Origin: Sphingomonas sp. C3-2
Lineage (GTDB): Bacteria; Pseudomonadota; Alphaproteobacteria; Sphingomonadales; Sphingomonadaceae
Length of the DNA stretch: 64,000 nt
Direction of reading: 5' to 3'
Assembly (NCBI RefSeq): GCF_033025475.1
Contig: NZ_CP130322.1
Coordinates: 3,167,001-3,231,000 of the forward strand
Made by a program: the position numbers and the translations under genes
Notes under the pieces: model-generated
What the model was told of the DNA's origin: nothing
Seen by the model: the letters and a program-made list of their open reading frames with translations, nothing else
Database searches by the model: none
In this document: positions 39,420 to 47,971 of the stretch, one piece after another
Numbering within the stretch: the stretch's first letter is position 1
Layout: every line of letters begins with the position of its first letter

Positions 39420-41201
39420 TCAATCCATCATTGCGCCAAAGCGCCGTATTTCTGCGTCGGCGGATGCCCCCGCCACGCGCTTTCGTTCTGCAACGACGAC
39501 GCGGTTGCGCCCCGCATTCTTCGCCTCATAAAGCGCGCTGTCGGCGTTGCGAAACATCCCGGCAAAGCGCATGCCCCGGATATTCTCGGTGCAGCCGATG
39601 CTGGCGGTCACGCGCTCGCCGGCTGGCAGGGCGTCTGGAAGCGTGGTCCGCGATATCTGGTGGCGGACGGTTTCGGCGAATTTGGCGGCCTTGGCGCTGT
39701 CGGTGTCGGGAAGCGCCAGCACGAATTCCTCGCCGCCTAGCCGGCCGACCAGGCACCCATTGCGTTCCAGCGTGAGCAACTGTGCGCCGATCGCCTTCAA
39801 CACCAGATCGCCTGCTTCATGACCAAACCGATCATTGACCGATTTGAAGTGATCGATGTCGATCACCAGCAAGGCGGTGGGGGTGCCCTTGAATTCGGCG
39901 TCACGGAGTTGGCGGTTGAACTGCTGAACAAAGCCCCGCCGATTGAGCAGCCCGGTTAGCGCGTCGCGGTGCGCCAGTTCGTTGAGCTCGGCCTGTGCCG
40001 CGCGTGCGGCGTCGCGTTCCTCGCGCAGGCCAAGCATCTGCCAGGTGAAGGCGAGGGAAAGAAGCCCGATCTGCACGGAAGAGGCGATCAGCACGATCAG
40101 CTGCGCTCCGCCACCAAAAATACCGTCGCCGACATCGACGATATTGATGAAGGCCAGGGCCGCCATCGGGATCGCCCAGGTCAGGGTGAATGCCCGGGCT
40201 TCGGCGTTACCGGCGCGCCAGGCAAAGGCGAGCGCCAGCGCCACCGCGCCGACGTCGGCAAGCGCCAGCAGGTCGATCACCACGGATATGGAGGCAAGCA
40301 GATCCGAGCGAACCAGCGTCGCGGGAATGGCGGCAAGCGCGATCGCCATGGCGAACCCGATTGTCGTTCGCCGCAGCCAGCGAGGCAGCGTGTCGTGCCC
40401 GAGCAGCGTCACCGCCGTCATCGTCGCAAAGGCTATCGCGAGCATCGAGAACAAGGTGCCCAGTTGGGCGGAAAGCGCCCCCGCGAGCGATGGAACGAGC
40501 GCCAACGCAAGTTGCGACCACAAGGCGCCCCAGATCAGCATCGCCATCGCCCAAGCGGCGTGCCACAGGATGAAGCCGCGCCGCACGGCATAGGCGAGGC
40601 AGAAATTATAGATCGCGCACAAAAGCAGCAGCACCATGCTGCCGCCGACGATCATCCCGGTCAACGATGCCTCGTTTCCAGCCACCTCGCTGGTCACCAG
40701 CCGGATGCGCAGGAAATCATGGGCGGCAAGCCCGGTAAAGCCCATCGCAATTCCGGTCAGCGGGGCATCGCCCTCAGGGGCCTCGAACCCGATGATCCCA
40801 CCGATCCGCCAGCGCGCGCCGAAATCGCCGCTTTTGATATGCAGATAGCGTTCAGCACCATTGCCATAGGTGAAGCGGACATCGACCCGCTCGAAACGCG
40901 AATTGCGAAGCAACAGCTTCCAGCTTTGGGGTTGTGTACCTGTTCGCACATCGGCGCGCAGCCACAATGTGCCCTGATTATAAGCGCGCGGCTCGCCTGT
41001 GCACCGAAAGGCCGATTGCGGGGGGATCTGCGCCTGTTTTTTCTCGGATACCGCATGGCACAGGGGATCGTTCAGCTTCAGCGACAGGCCATCTGCCCTT
41101 GCCGGGCTGCTGAGGAAAAGCGCGCACAGCACCGCGACCAGTATCGCAGGCGCGATCCGGAGGTGCATGAAGCATGCGTGCAGGTTTTGGCGCTGTTGCA
41201 T
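39420..41201 (-). CDS. Membrane-bound GGDEF diguanylate cyclase with 7TM sensory domain
   Basis: The ~593-residue protein has a signal sequence, an extracytoplasmic sensory domain (about 30-190), seven hydrophobic helices (about 190-400; 7TMR-DISM-like arrangement), a short coiled linker (REERDAARAAQAELNELAHRD) and a C-terminal GGDEF domain. The active site reads GRLGGEEFVLALP, a functional GGEEF, so it should make cyclic di-GMP. I do not see the RxxD inhibitory site just upstream (the segment is ERNGCLVG). ATG 41201 is next to GGGGGGA; ATG 41168 is an alternative. Confidence 0.85.
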   Translation of the reverse strand: MQQRQNLHACFMHLRIAPAILVAVLCALFLSSPARADGLSLKLNDPLCHAVSEKKQAQIPPQSAFRCTGEPRAYNQGTLWLRADVRTGTQPQSWKLLLRNSRFERVDVRFTYGNGAERYLHIKSGDFGARWRIGGIIGFEAPEGDAPLTGIAMGFTGLAAHDFLRIRLVTSEVAGNEASLTGMIVGGSMVLLLLCAIYNFCLAYAVRRGFILWHAAWAMAMLIWGALWSQLALALVPSLAGALSAQLGTLFSMLAIAFATMTAVTLLGHDTLPRWLRRTTIGFAMAIALAAIPATLVRSDLLASISVVIDLLALADVGAVALALAFAWRAGNAEARAFTLTWAIPMAALAFINIVDVGDGIFGGGAQLIVLIASSVQIGLLSLAFTWQMLGLREERDAARAAQAELNELAHRDALTGLLNRRGFVQQFNRQLRDAEFKGTPTALLVIDIDHFKSVNDRFGHEAGDLVLKAIGAQLLTLERNGCLVGRLGGEEFVLALPDTDSAKAAKFAETVRHQISRTTLPDALPAGERVTASIGCTENIRGMRFAGMFRNADSALYEAKNAGRNRVVVAERKRVAGASADAEIRRFGAMMD

Positions 41202-41304
41202 GTCCCCCCGGAATTTGCGGGGCAACTATGCGGCCAATATCCGCCGATGGGAAGCACGAATCGCCTCGTGATCGCGGTTAATGGTTTGCGTGCAAATTAT
41301 TTGT

Positions 41305-41769
41305 TCAGGGCTCATTGGCTGCGCGGCGTAATTCGCGGGGTTTGCGGTCAATGAACCGCGCCGCCATACGCTGTTCTTCCTTTGCCTCGATCATATCTGC
41401 CGCTTTGGAGAAGACCTCTTCCTCCTCCTCTTCGATATGGTGCTCATAGCGCGATCGTAATGTGCCGAACGCCTCGTCCCATGCGTCCGAGCCAAAGTCC
41501 TGTTCGCTCAGTTCCACCAGACGGTCGTCGATCTCCTTGTGCTCGGCAACGGAATGTTGGGCTGCCTCGCGCAGATCGGGGTGCGCGAGCATCCGTGCAT
41601 AGAGCGTCTCTTCCTCGGCGGCGGCATGCGCGGTTACCTCGATCCTGAATTCATCGAGCATGTCGCGGCGAAGATCCGGGGTATCGTGCATTTCCGCGAT
41701 GCGTTTCAGCAATTGGCGGTGACGATCATGATCCTGTTTCAGCTTCGCATAGATATCCGTGCAAACCAT
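41305..41769 (-). CDS. Hemerythrin HHE domain protein
   Basis: The 154-residue four-helix protein has the histidine/glutamate pattern of hemerythrin-like domains: LKQDHDRHRQLLK, EVTAHAAAEEETLY, VAEHKEIDDRLVEL and YEHHIEEEEEEVFSKA. It probably binds a di-iron centre. Related proteins sense or bind oxygen, or protect against nitrosative or oxidative stress. ATG 41769 follows GGAG with 6 nt spacing. It lies upstream of the diguanylate cyclase on the same strand but ~100 bp away. Confidence 0.85.
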   Translation of the reverse strand: MVCTDIYAKLKQDHDRHRQLLKRIAEMHDTPDLRRDMLDEFRIEVTAHAAAEEETLYARMLAHPDLREAAQHSVAEHKEIDDRLVELSEQDFGSDAWDEAFGTLRSRYEHHIEEEEEEVFSKAADMIEAKEEQRMAARFIDRKPRELRRAANEP

Positions 41770-41905
41770 CGGCATCTCCAACTGCTCGGGCCTTGAACAA
41801 CGAAGACGCTTCCTATCGGTTCATTTTCGGGCCGCTCCTTTCGGGGAACCTTCCATCAGGATTTTGCTTTTAGCCTGAGCAGGATGCTGCACGGGCGGGG
41901 GATCG

Positions 41906-43408
41906 ATGATGGATTTGGCCGATGGTCATGGGCGCGGAGGCGGCAATTTGTTCGAGCCGGGTCGAAATTGCTGGCGGATCGAGCGAGCTGAGCGCTTTGC
42001 GCTGATTGTCGATGCCGCCGCCTATTTTCAGGCGGCGCGTGCTGCGATGATCCGCGCGCGCAAGAGCATCCTGCTCGTCGGGTGGGATTTCAATCCCGAA
42101 ATCACGCTTCCGCGCGGCGAAGACGGCGATGACGGACCGGAAAAATTGAGCGAGTTCATGATCTGGCTGGCGGATCGCACGCCGGGCCTCGAAATCCGGC
42201 TTCTCCGCTGGGATACGGGCGCGCTCAAGTCATTTCTCAAGCCGACCTTCCTGCGCACCGTCATCCGCTGGAAAGCGCATGAACGGATTGCGCTCAGGCT
42301 CGATGGCACGCATCCGCTCGGTAGTTCGCACCATCAGAAAATGATCGCGATCGACGACCGCCTCGCCTTTTGCGGCGGGATCGACATGACCGACGGGCGT
42401 TATGACGACCGCGACCATGCCGATGATGCCGAACTGCGCATTGGAACCGATGGCAAGCCTTATGGCCCCTGGCACGATGCCGCTTCGGTGTTTGACGGCG
42501 ATGCCGCCGTCGCGATCGGCGATCTTGCCCGCCAGCGCTGGCTGGCCGCGCAGGATGAGGAATTGCCCCGTGTCACAGGCGGCGCCGATTGCTGGCCCGA
42601 TGGGCTTGCACCGCTGCTCACCGATATTGATCTGTCGATCGCGCGCACCTTTCCGCAGATGGATGAACACGATGAAATCCACGAGATCGAGGCGCTCTAT
42701 CTCGATCTGATCGCCAATGCCCGCGACTTTATCTATGCCGAAAGCCAGTATTTCGCGTCGCGCCGCGTTGCCCATGCCCTTGCGCAGCGCCTGGCAGAGG
42801 ACAATCCGCCCGAAATCGTCATCATCAACCCCAAGGCGGCGGAGGGCTGGCTCGAACCGGTCGCCATGGATACCGCGCGTGCGCGGTTGGTGGAGGCGCT
42901 CCGACGGATCGACCGCAAGGGGCGCTTTCGCCTTTACCATCCGGTGACCGAGCGGGGGGAGGACATTTATGTCCATGCCAAGCTGTCGGTGATCGACGAT
43001 CGCTATCTGCGTGTCGGGTCGTCCAACTTCAACAATCGCTCGCTCCGGTTCGACACCGAATGCGATGTTGCGCTTGATGGAACGGACGTGGCCGGACAAT
43101 CGGGAGGAACCGTGCTCACCGATATCCGCCATGATCTGCTGGCCGAACATTTGGGGGTAACGCCTGAAAAGATCGCCGCGCACGAAAAGGCGCTCGGCTC
43201 GATGATCGCGGCGATCGAGGAGCTGCGCGGGCAGGGGCGCACGCTCATTCCCTATGAACTGCCCGAACTCAGCGAAACCGAGAAATGGCTTGCGGATAAC
43301 GAGATACTCGACCCCGAAGGCCCCGATGCCATATTCGAACCGCTCAGCCAGCGCGGGTTGTTCCGCCACTGGCATTTCCCGCATTTCCGCCGCCGCAATA
43401 TGGGCTGA
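41906..43408 (+). CDS. Phospholipase D-like / cardiolipin synthase-like protein
   Basis: The 500-residue protein has two complete HKD phosphodiesterase motifs: HHQKMIAIDDRLAFCGGID (about residue 147) and VHAKLSVIDDRYLRVGSSN (about 355). This is the phospholipase D superfamily arrangement, with both halves forming one active site. There is no obvious signal peptide or N-terminal transmembrane pair, unlike standard cardiolipin synthase, so a soluble or peripheral PLD is more likely. The C-terminal ~100 residues are an unrelated helical extension. Transphosphatidylation and hydrolysis are both possible. Confidence 0.87.
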   Translation: MMDLADGHGRGGGNLFEPGRNCWRIERAERFALIVDAAAYFQAARAAMIRARKSILLVGWDFNPEITLPRGEDGDDGPEKLSEFMIWLADRTPGLEIRLLRWDTGALKSFLKPTFLRTVIRWKAHERIALRLDGTHPLGSSHHQKMIAIDDRLAFCGGIDMTDGRYDDRDHADDAELRIGTDGKPYGPWHDAASVFDGDAAVAIGDLARQRWLAAQDEELPRVTGGADCWPDGLAPLLTDIDLSIARTFPQMDEHDEIHEIEALYLDLIANARDFIYAESQYFASRRVAHALAQRLAEDNPPEIVIINPKAAEGWLEPVAMDTARARLVEALRRIDRKGRFRLYHPVTERGEDIYVHAKLSVIDDRYLRVGSSNFNNRSLRFDTECDVALDGTDVAGQSGGTVLTDIRHDLLAEHLGVTPEKIAAHEKALGSMIAAIEELRGQGRTLIPYELPELSETEKWLADNEILDPEGPDAIFEPLSQRGLFRHWHFPHFRRRNMG

Positions 43409-43433
43409 CGCTTCTAGGCTGATGTCCGGAAAA

Positions 43434-43509
<76 letters not shown>

Positions 43510-43529
43510 ACGTCGGATGTTCCCATGCG

Positions 43530-44384
43530 TCAAGCGACGCCAAAGGTCCAGCCCTCGCGGTGCGCAATTTCTGCCGTCATTTTCTCCGGCTCCCAAAACA
43601 GGGCGTTTTGCGCCTGCATCCGCAGCCAGGCTGCGGTCAGTATCGCGTCGGTGGCGTGGTCGTCATAGCGGGGCAGGGGGCGGTGCGGTGCGCTTCCCAT
43701 GGCTACCAGCGCCGCGTCGAGCGCGTCGGCGGTTCGAATCTTGCTGCGGCCCTTGCGCAGTCCTGCGGCGCGGGCGGCGATTGCGGTGTAAATCTCGATC
43801 ACCGTTGCACCGCTTTTGGGTAAGGGATCGAACGGCCAGATCGGCAGCGCCGCATGCAGCCTGTGGAGCGTGCGCATCCCGGCAAAGCTGGCCTTGGCCA
43901 CCTGCGCGGCGCCGATCGCGTCATAGACGGTCGATGGCTTGCCGCCGCCGCCCGCATTATACTCTGCCTCGCAGCGGCGCAGGTGCATGAAGTCCGCCTT
44001 GTGCCCGTCCGCCGCACCGAAATAGAAATGTCGCCGGTGGCGCACCTCCAGAAGCGAGGCCGCGCCCAGATCCGCATCGTCGCATGCGTCCTCGACATAG
44101 GCCCAGAAATCGGATGCGTGGGTCGGCACATCCTCACCGGGCAGATAGCTGCCGCGTTCGATGCAGGGCGGCGCGAAGCTGAAATCGAAGCCGACGAGCA
44201 GCGGTTCGTGCGCGCGGGCCTCGATCCATTCGGCAATCGCCGTGCGCGACCATGTGCCTGTCGGGGGCTCGACGAGCACGGGCGCTGCGCTTCCCGCCTC
44301 GCACAGCGCGAGCGCGATCCCCTTGTGCCGGGCGCCTTTTGCACCCGACCAGTCGATCACCGCAAAACGCCGGAAATGGTTCAC
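43530..44384 (-). CDS. DUF429-like predicted nuclease, function unknown
   Basis: The 284-residue protein begins FAVIDWSGAKGARHKGIALA, and has LLVGFDFSFAPP and a C-terminal YDDHATDAILTAAWLRM. The three acidic clusters in this order suggest an RNase H-like fold, as in DUF429 proteins; no activity is established. The GTG start overlaps the stop of the serine hydrolase gene (GTGA), so translation is coupled. tRNA-Thr follows 20 nt after its stop on the same strand. No other function can be assigned. Confidence 0.6.
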   Translation of the reverse strand: MNHFRRFAVIDWSGAKGARHKGIALALCEAGSAAPVLVEPPTGTWSRTAIAEWIEARAHEPLLVGFDFSFAPPCIERGSYLPGEDVPTHASDFWAYVEDACDDADLGAASLLEVRHRRHFYFGAADGHKADFMHLRRCEAEYNAGGGGKPSTVYDAIGAAQVAKASFAGMRTLHRLHAALPIWPFDPLPKSGATVIEIYTAIAARAAGLRKGRSKIRTADALDAALVAMGSAPHRPLPRYDDHATDAILTAAWLRMQAQNALFWEPEKMTAEIAHREGWTFGVA

Positions 44385-45751
44385 CGGATCGCGGCGAGGA
44401 TCTTTGCGGTGAAGCCCGCGACGTCGAAGCGCGCACCGGTCGGGTCTTCGCCGCGTCGCACGATCACGATATTGCGGCTGGGCACGATCACCACATATTG
44501 CCCGCGATTGCCGAAGGCTGCGTAGCTATCCACCGGCACGCCTGCGGACCGGTTGAGCAGCCAGAAGCTCGCGCCATAGCCGAATTCGCCCTCGGGCTGC
44601 GGGCCGGACGGCGCGGTGACATAGTCGGTCCAGTTTTCGGGCAGCAGCCTTTCACCGTTCCACACGCCCTTGTTCAGATAGAGCATGCCCAGGCGCGCGA
44701 GATCGCGCGCGGTGGACCAGACCTGGCTGGAAAGGATGAAGTTGCCGCGCCAATCGGCTTCGGCCACGGTGTGGCGCATCCCCAGCTTGTCGAACAAGGC
44801 GGTGCGCGGAAAGGCCTGATACGCCTCTTCGCCCAGCGCCGCGCGCAGCGAGCGGACGGCCAGCAGCGTATCGTTATTGGCATAGCGGAAACGGCTGCCG
44901 GGCAGTGCCTCGATCGGCCAGCCGGTGGTTTCCTCGGTCACCGCCGTGCCACCGAAATAGAGCGCGTCGGTGCGGTTTCCTGCGGTCGCGCTGTGCAGCC
45001 CGCTTGCCATGCGCAGTAGATTGTCGAGCGTGATGGCGCTGCGCGGGTCGCGCGCTGTCGGCCCCCATTCGGGTATCGGCGCGGGGGCGGCCGTGGCGAC
45101 CGCGCCCTGCTGTACCGCGATGCCCACCAGCGTGCCCGTCATGCTCTTGGCGACCGACCATGTCCGCTGCGCCACAAAGGGGCCGAAGCCTGCACGGTAG
45201 CGTTCTCCGATGATCTTGCCGTCCTGCACCACGACGACGCCGGTGGTGTTGCTGCCTGCGCCGAAGCTCTTGGCATCGAACGCGGTTGCGATCGTCGCGG
45301 CAAGCGGGGCGGCAATCTTCGTTCCAATGCCCTTGTCGCCCATCGGCCAGGGGCGCGGATCGGCGCTGGCGATGGGGGCGGGGGCCTGCCCGTCGCCACC
45401 TGTCGCGCCGATCGGCAGGATGGTGCAGCCGCGTGCCGTCTGCCATTCGGCGCGGCGTGCGGGAAGCGCGCTGTCGAACGCGACGCTCACGCGCCCATTC
45501 GCGCGGTCCACCACGGCGTCGAGGCTGGGCAACAGCGCATCATATTGCGGATAGGTGCCGCGCAGTTCGTCACCCGCCATCTGCTCGGGCGTGCGTCCGG
45601 CGTTGAAGATGCCGCTGCACAGCGTCAGCGCCTTGTATCCTGCGGCAATCGCGCGGTCATAGGGGGGCAATTCCTGCGCCTGCGCCGCTGCGGGGCTTGC
45701 CGCTGCCAACGCCAGAACGCTCAATCCAAGACTAACCCCGCCTTTGCGCAC
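44381..45751 (-). CDS. Serine hydrolase (beta-lactamase class C-like)
   Basis: The 456-residue protein has a signal peptide ending AAAQAQ and is probably periplasmic. Its C-terminal domain is of the class C beta-lactamase / penicillin-binding-protein type: SVAKSM (SxxK nucleophile), YANND (YxN motif) and a later region YGASFWLLNRSAG in place of the usual HxG/KTG. Members include esterases, peptidases and amide hydrolases. GGGAGGA lies ~5 nt before the GTG 45751, inside the rarA coding region (20-nt overlap). Substrate unknown; this sequence alone does not argue for drug resistance. Confidence 0.82.
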   Translation of the reverse strand: MRKGGVSLGLSVLALAAASPAAAQAQELPPYDRAIAAGYKALTLCSGIFNAGRTPEQMAGDELRGTYPQYDALLPSLDAVVDRANGRVSVAFDSALPARRAEWQTARGCTILPIGATGGDGQAPAPIASADPRPWPMGDKGIGTKIAAPLAATIATAFDAKSFGAGSNTTGVVVVQDGKIIGERYRAGFGPFVAQRTWSVAKSMTGTLVGIAVQQGAVATAAPAPIPEWGPTARDPRSAITLDNLLRMASGLHSATAGNRTDALYFGGTAVTEETTGWPIEALPGSRFRYANNDTLLAVRSLRAALGEEAYQAFPRTALFDKLGMRHTVAEADWRGNFILSSQVWSTARDLARLGMLYLNKGVWNGERLLPENWTDYVTAPSGPQPEGEFGYGASFWLLNRSAGVPVDSYAAFGNRGQYVVIVPSRNIVIVRRGEDPTGARFDVAGFTAKILAAIR

Positions 45752-47045
45752 GCAATTCCTCCCAATAGGCAATTCGCTCGGCGATCCGTTTTTCGAAGCC
45801 CCGTTCCACCGGTGTGTAATAGGTCTGCGGCTGCATTTCCTCGGGCCAGTAATTGTCGCCCGAAAACCCCTGATCGGCGTCATGATCATAGGTGTAGCCC
45901 TTGCCGTAACCGACCTGCTTCATCAGCTTGGTGGGGGCGTTCAATATATTCTGCGGCGGCATCAGCGATCCGGTGTCGCGGGCCGATTTCCATGCCGCCT
46001 TCTGCGCTTTGTACGCCGCGTTCGATTTGGGCGCCGTCGCGCAGTAAAGGCAGGCCTGCACGATCGCCAGTTCGCCCTCGGGGCTGCCCAGAAAATCATA
46101 GGCATCCTTGGCGGCAAGGCACTGGATCAGCGCCTGCGGATCGGCAAGCCCGATATCTTCGGAGGCGAAGCGGACAAGGCGGCGCAGCACATAAAGCGGC
46201 TCCTCACCCGCCACCAGCATCCGCGCCATATAGTAAAGTGCGGCCTGCGGGTCCGATCCGCGCAGCGATTTGTGAAGCGCGGAAATGAGGTTGTAATGCC
46301 CCTCGCGGTCCTTGTCGTACACCGCAACGCGGCGGTGGAGCAGCGCAGACAGCCCCTGCGGATCGAGCGGTTCGTCGATCCGGATCGAAAACAGCGTCTC
46401 CGCCTGGTTCAAAAGAAAACGTCCATCGCCGTCGGCGCTGGCGATCAGCGCATCGCGCGCCGCTGGCTGCAGCGGTAGCGCGCGGTCCAACAGCGTTTCG
46501 CCACGCGCCAGCAGTGTGTCGAGCGCGGACGAATCCAGCCGATTGAGAATAAGCACCTGCGCGCGGCTGAGCAGTGCGGCGTTCAGCTCGAAGCTGGGGT
46601 TTTCGGTGGTGGCGCCCACCAGCGTCACTGTGCCGTCCTCGACATAGGGCAGGAAACCGTCCTGCTGCGCGCGGTTGAAACGGTGGATCTCGTCCACGAA
46701 CAACAATGTCCGCTGCCCCATGTGGGCATGTTCGCGGGCCTCTGCAAAGGCTTTTTTCAGGTCGGCAACGCCCGAGAACACCGCCGAAATCGCGGCAAAG
46801 CGCAGGCCCACCGCATCGGCCAGCAGCCGCGCGATCGTCGTCTTGCCGGTGCCCGGCGGCCCCCAGAGGATGATCGAGGACAGCCGGCCCGCCGCCACCA
46901 TCCGCCCGATCGCGCCTTCGGGGCCGGTCAGGTGATCCTGACCGACGACGTCGCTCAATTGTTCGGGGCGCAGCTTGTCGGCCAGCGGGGCATTTGCTGC
47001 GGACGGTGCCGGGTCGGTTTCGGGGGACGCGAAAAGATCTGCCAT
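45732..47045 (-). CDS. rarA: Replication-associated recombination protein A (AAA+ ATPase)
   Basis: The 437-residue RarA/MgsA/WRNIP1-type ATPase acts at stalled replication forks. It shows LADKLRPEQLSDVVGQDHL, Walker A WGPPGTGKTTIARLL, Walker B LLFVDEIHRFNRAQQDG and the sensor ATTENPSFELN. The C-terminal half, with SALHKSLRGSDPQAALYYMARML, is the tetramerisation domain typical of RarA. ATG 47045 was chosen because it gives the normal N-terminus MADLFAS. It heads the overlapping rarA - serine hydrolase - DUF429 cluster. Confidence 0.95.
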   Translation of the reverse strand: MADLFASPETDPAPSAANAPLADKLRPEQLSDVVGQDHLTGPEGAIGRMVAAGRLSSIILWGPPGTGKTTIARLLADAVGLRFAAISAVFSGVADLKKAFAEAREHAHMGQRTLLFVDEIHRFNRAQQDGFLPYVEDGTVTLVGATTENPSFELNAALLSRAQVLILNRLDSSALDTLLARGETLLDRALPLQPAARDALIASADGDGRFLLNQAETLFSIRIDEPLDPQGLSALLHRRVAVYDKDREGHYNLISALHKSLRGSDPQAALYYMARMLVAGEEPLYVLRRLVRFASEDIGLADPQALIQCLAAKDAYDFLGSPEGELAIVQACLYCATAPKSNAAYKAQKAAWKSARDTGSLMPPQNILNAPTKLMKQVGYGKGYTYDHDADQGFSGDNYWPEEMQPQTYYTPVERGFEKRIAERIAYWEELRAQRRG

Positions 47046-47206
47046 TGCGTCGCCTAGATAGGCCTTCGTGCGGCCTTGGCAAAGCATCGATCGGAAATCG
47101 GCCCATCGCCGTGCGACCACGCCGTGGCGGATGGTTGTACCCCGCGCGGTTTACTCAGCCCCGGCGCTCGGGCAGTTAGGCACGATCACTGAAGATGTTG
47201 GGGTGA

Positions 47207-47917
47207 ATGCAGAAAATCAGCGCACTGGCCGCATGCGGCGCGATGCTTTGGGCGATGGGCGGCGTGGCGCAGGCTCAGGACATGGACCAGCCCGATTACG
47301 GTGTGTCCGATGTCGATGTCTCGGCCAATATCGGCGCGGTCAGCGATTATCGTTTTCGCGGCCTCAGCCAGTCCGATCGCGATCCTGCGGTGCAGGGCGG
47401 CGTCGATGTCGATTTCTCCTCCGGCTGGTATCTGGGCGGCTGGGCATCGAGCCTGTCCAATTTCGGCGGCGCCGATGCCGAGGTCGATCTTTACGGCGGC
47501 TATGCCGGGCAGGCGCGCGGCATGGACTATTCGGTCGGCGTGCAGAGCTATTTCTATCCGGGCGCCAACGGGCTGAACTTTGTCGAGGTGAACGGCACCC
47601 TTGCCAAGACGCTCGGCCCGGCTTCGGTCGAGCTCAAGCTCGCCTGGTCGCCGGACCGGTTCGACGGGCGCGACAATCTTTATGTTTCCACCCGCGCCGA
47701 TATCGGCATTCCGGGCACGCCGCTCACCGGCCGGGCGCGCGTGGGGCGTGAAAACGGTGCGTTTGACGAGAAATGGGATTGGGAAGCCGGGCTCGTCTAT
47801 TCGCGTGATTGGCTCAGCCTGTCAGCCTCCTATGTCGATACGAACTATAAGGGCGTGGACGAGGCCGGGAGCCTCGGCCGGGCCGGTTTCGTCGCCGGGG
47901 TCACCGCGCGCTTCTGA
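47207..47917 (+). CDS. TorF family putative porin
   Basis: The 236-residue protein has a signal peptide ending GGVAQAQ. The mature part is a beta-barrel-like sequence: VSANIGAVSDYRFRGLSQSD, YLGGWASSLSN, DLYGGYAGQARGMDYSVGV and a terminal FVAGVTARF with aromatic C-terminal phenylalanine. This matches the TorF family (TIGR02001), outer-membrane proteins of unknown transport specificity common in Alpha- and Gammaproteobacteria. GGGG lies a few bases before the ATG. It is divergent from rarA. Confidence 0.88.
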   Translation: MQKISALAACGAMLWAMGGVAQAQDMDQPDYGVSDVDVSANIGAVSDYRFRGLSQSDRDPAVQGGVDVDFSSGWYLGGWASSLSNFGGADAEVDLYGGYAGQARGMDYSVGVQSYFYPGANGLNFVEVNGTLAKTLGPASVELKLAWSPDRFDGRDNLYVSTRADIGIPGTPLTGRARVGRENGAFDEKWDWEAGLVYSRDWLSLSASYVDTNYKGVDEAGSLGRAGFVAGVTARF

Positions 47918-47971
47918 TCATGGGGGCAGTTCGCCCTTGGCCTTGGCGGGTTTAACCGGCATCCAAGGGGC

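Noticed and set aside
44381-45751. The class C-like serine hydrolase as an antibiotic-resistance beta-lactamase
   Set aside because: It has SxxK and YxN but no clear KTG and a divergent C-terminus; many relatives are esterases or peptidases.
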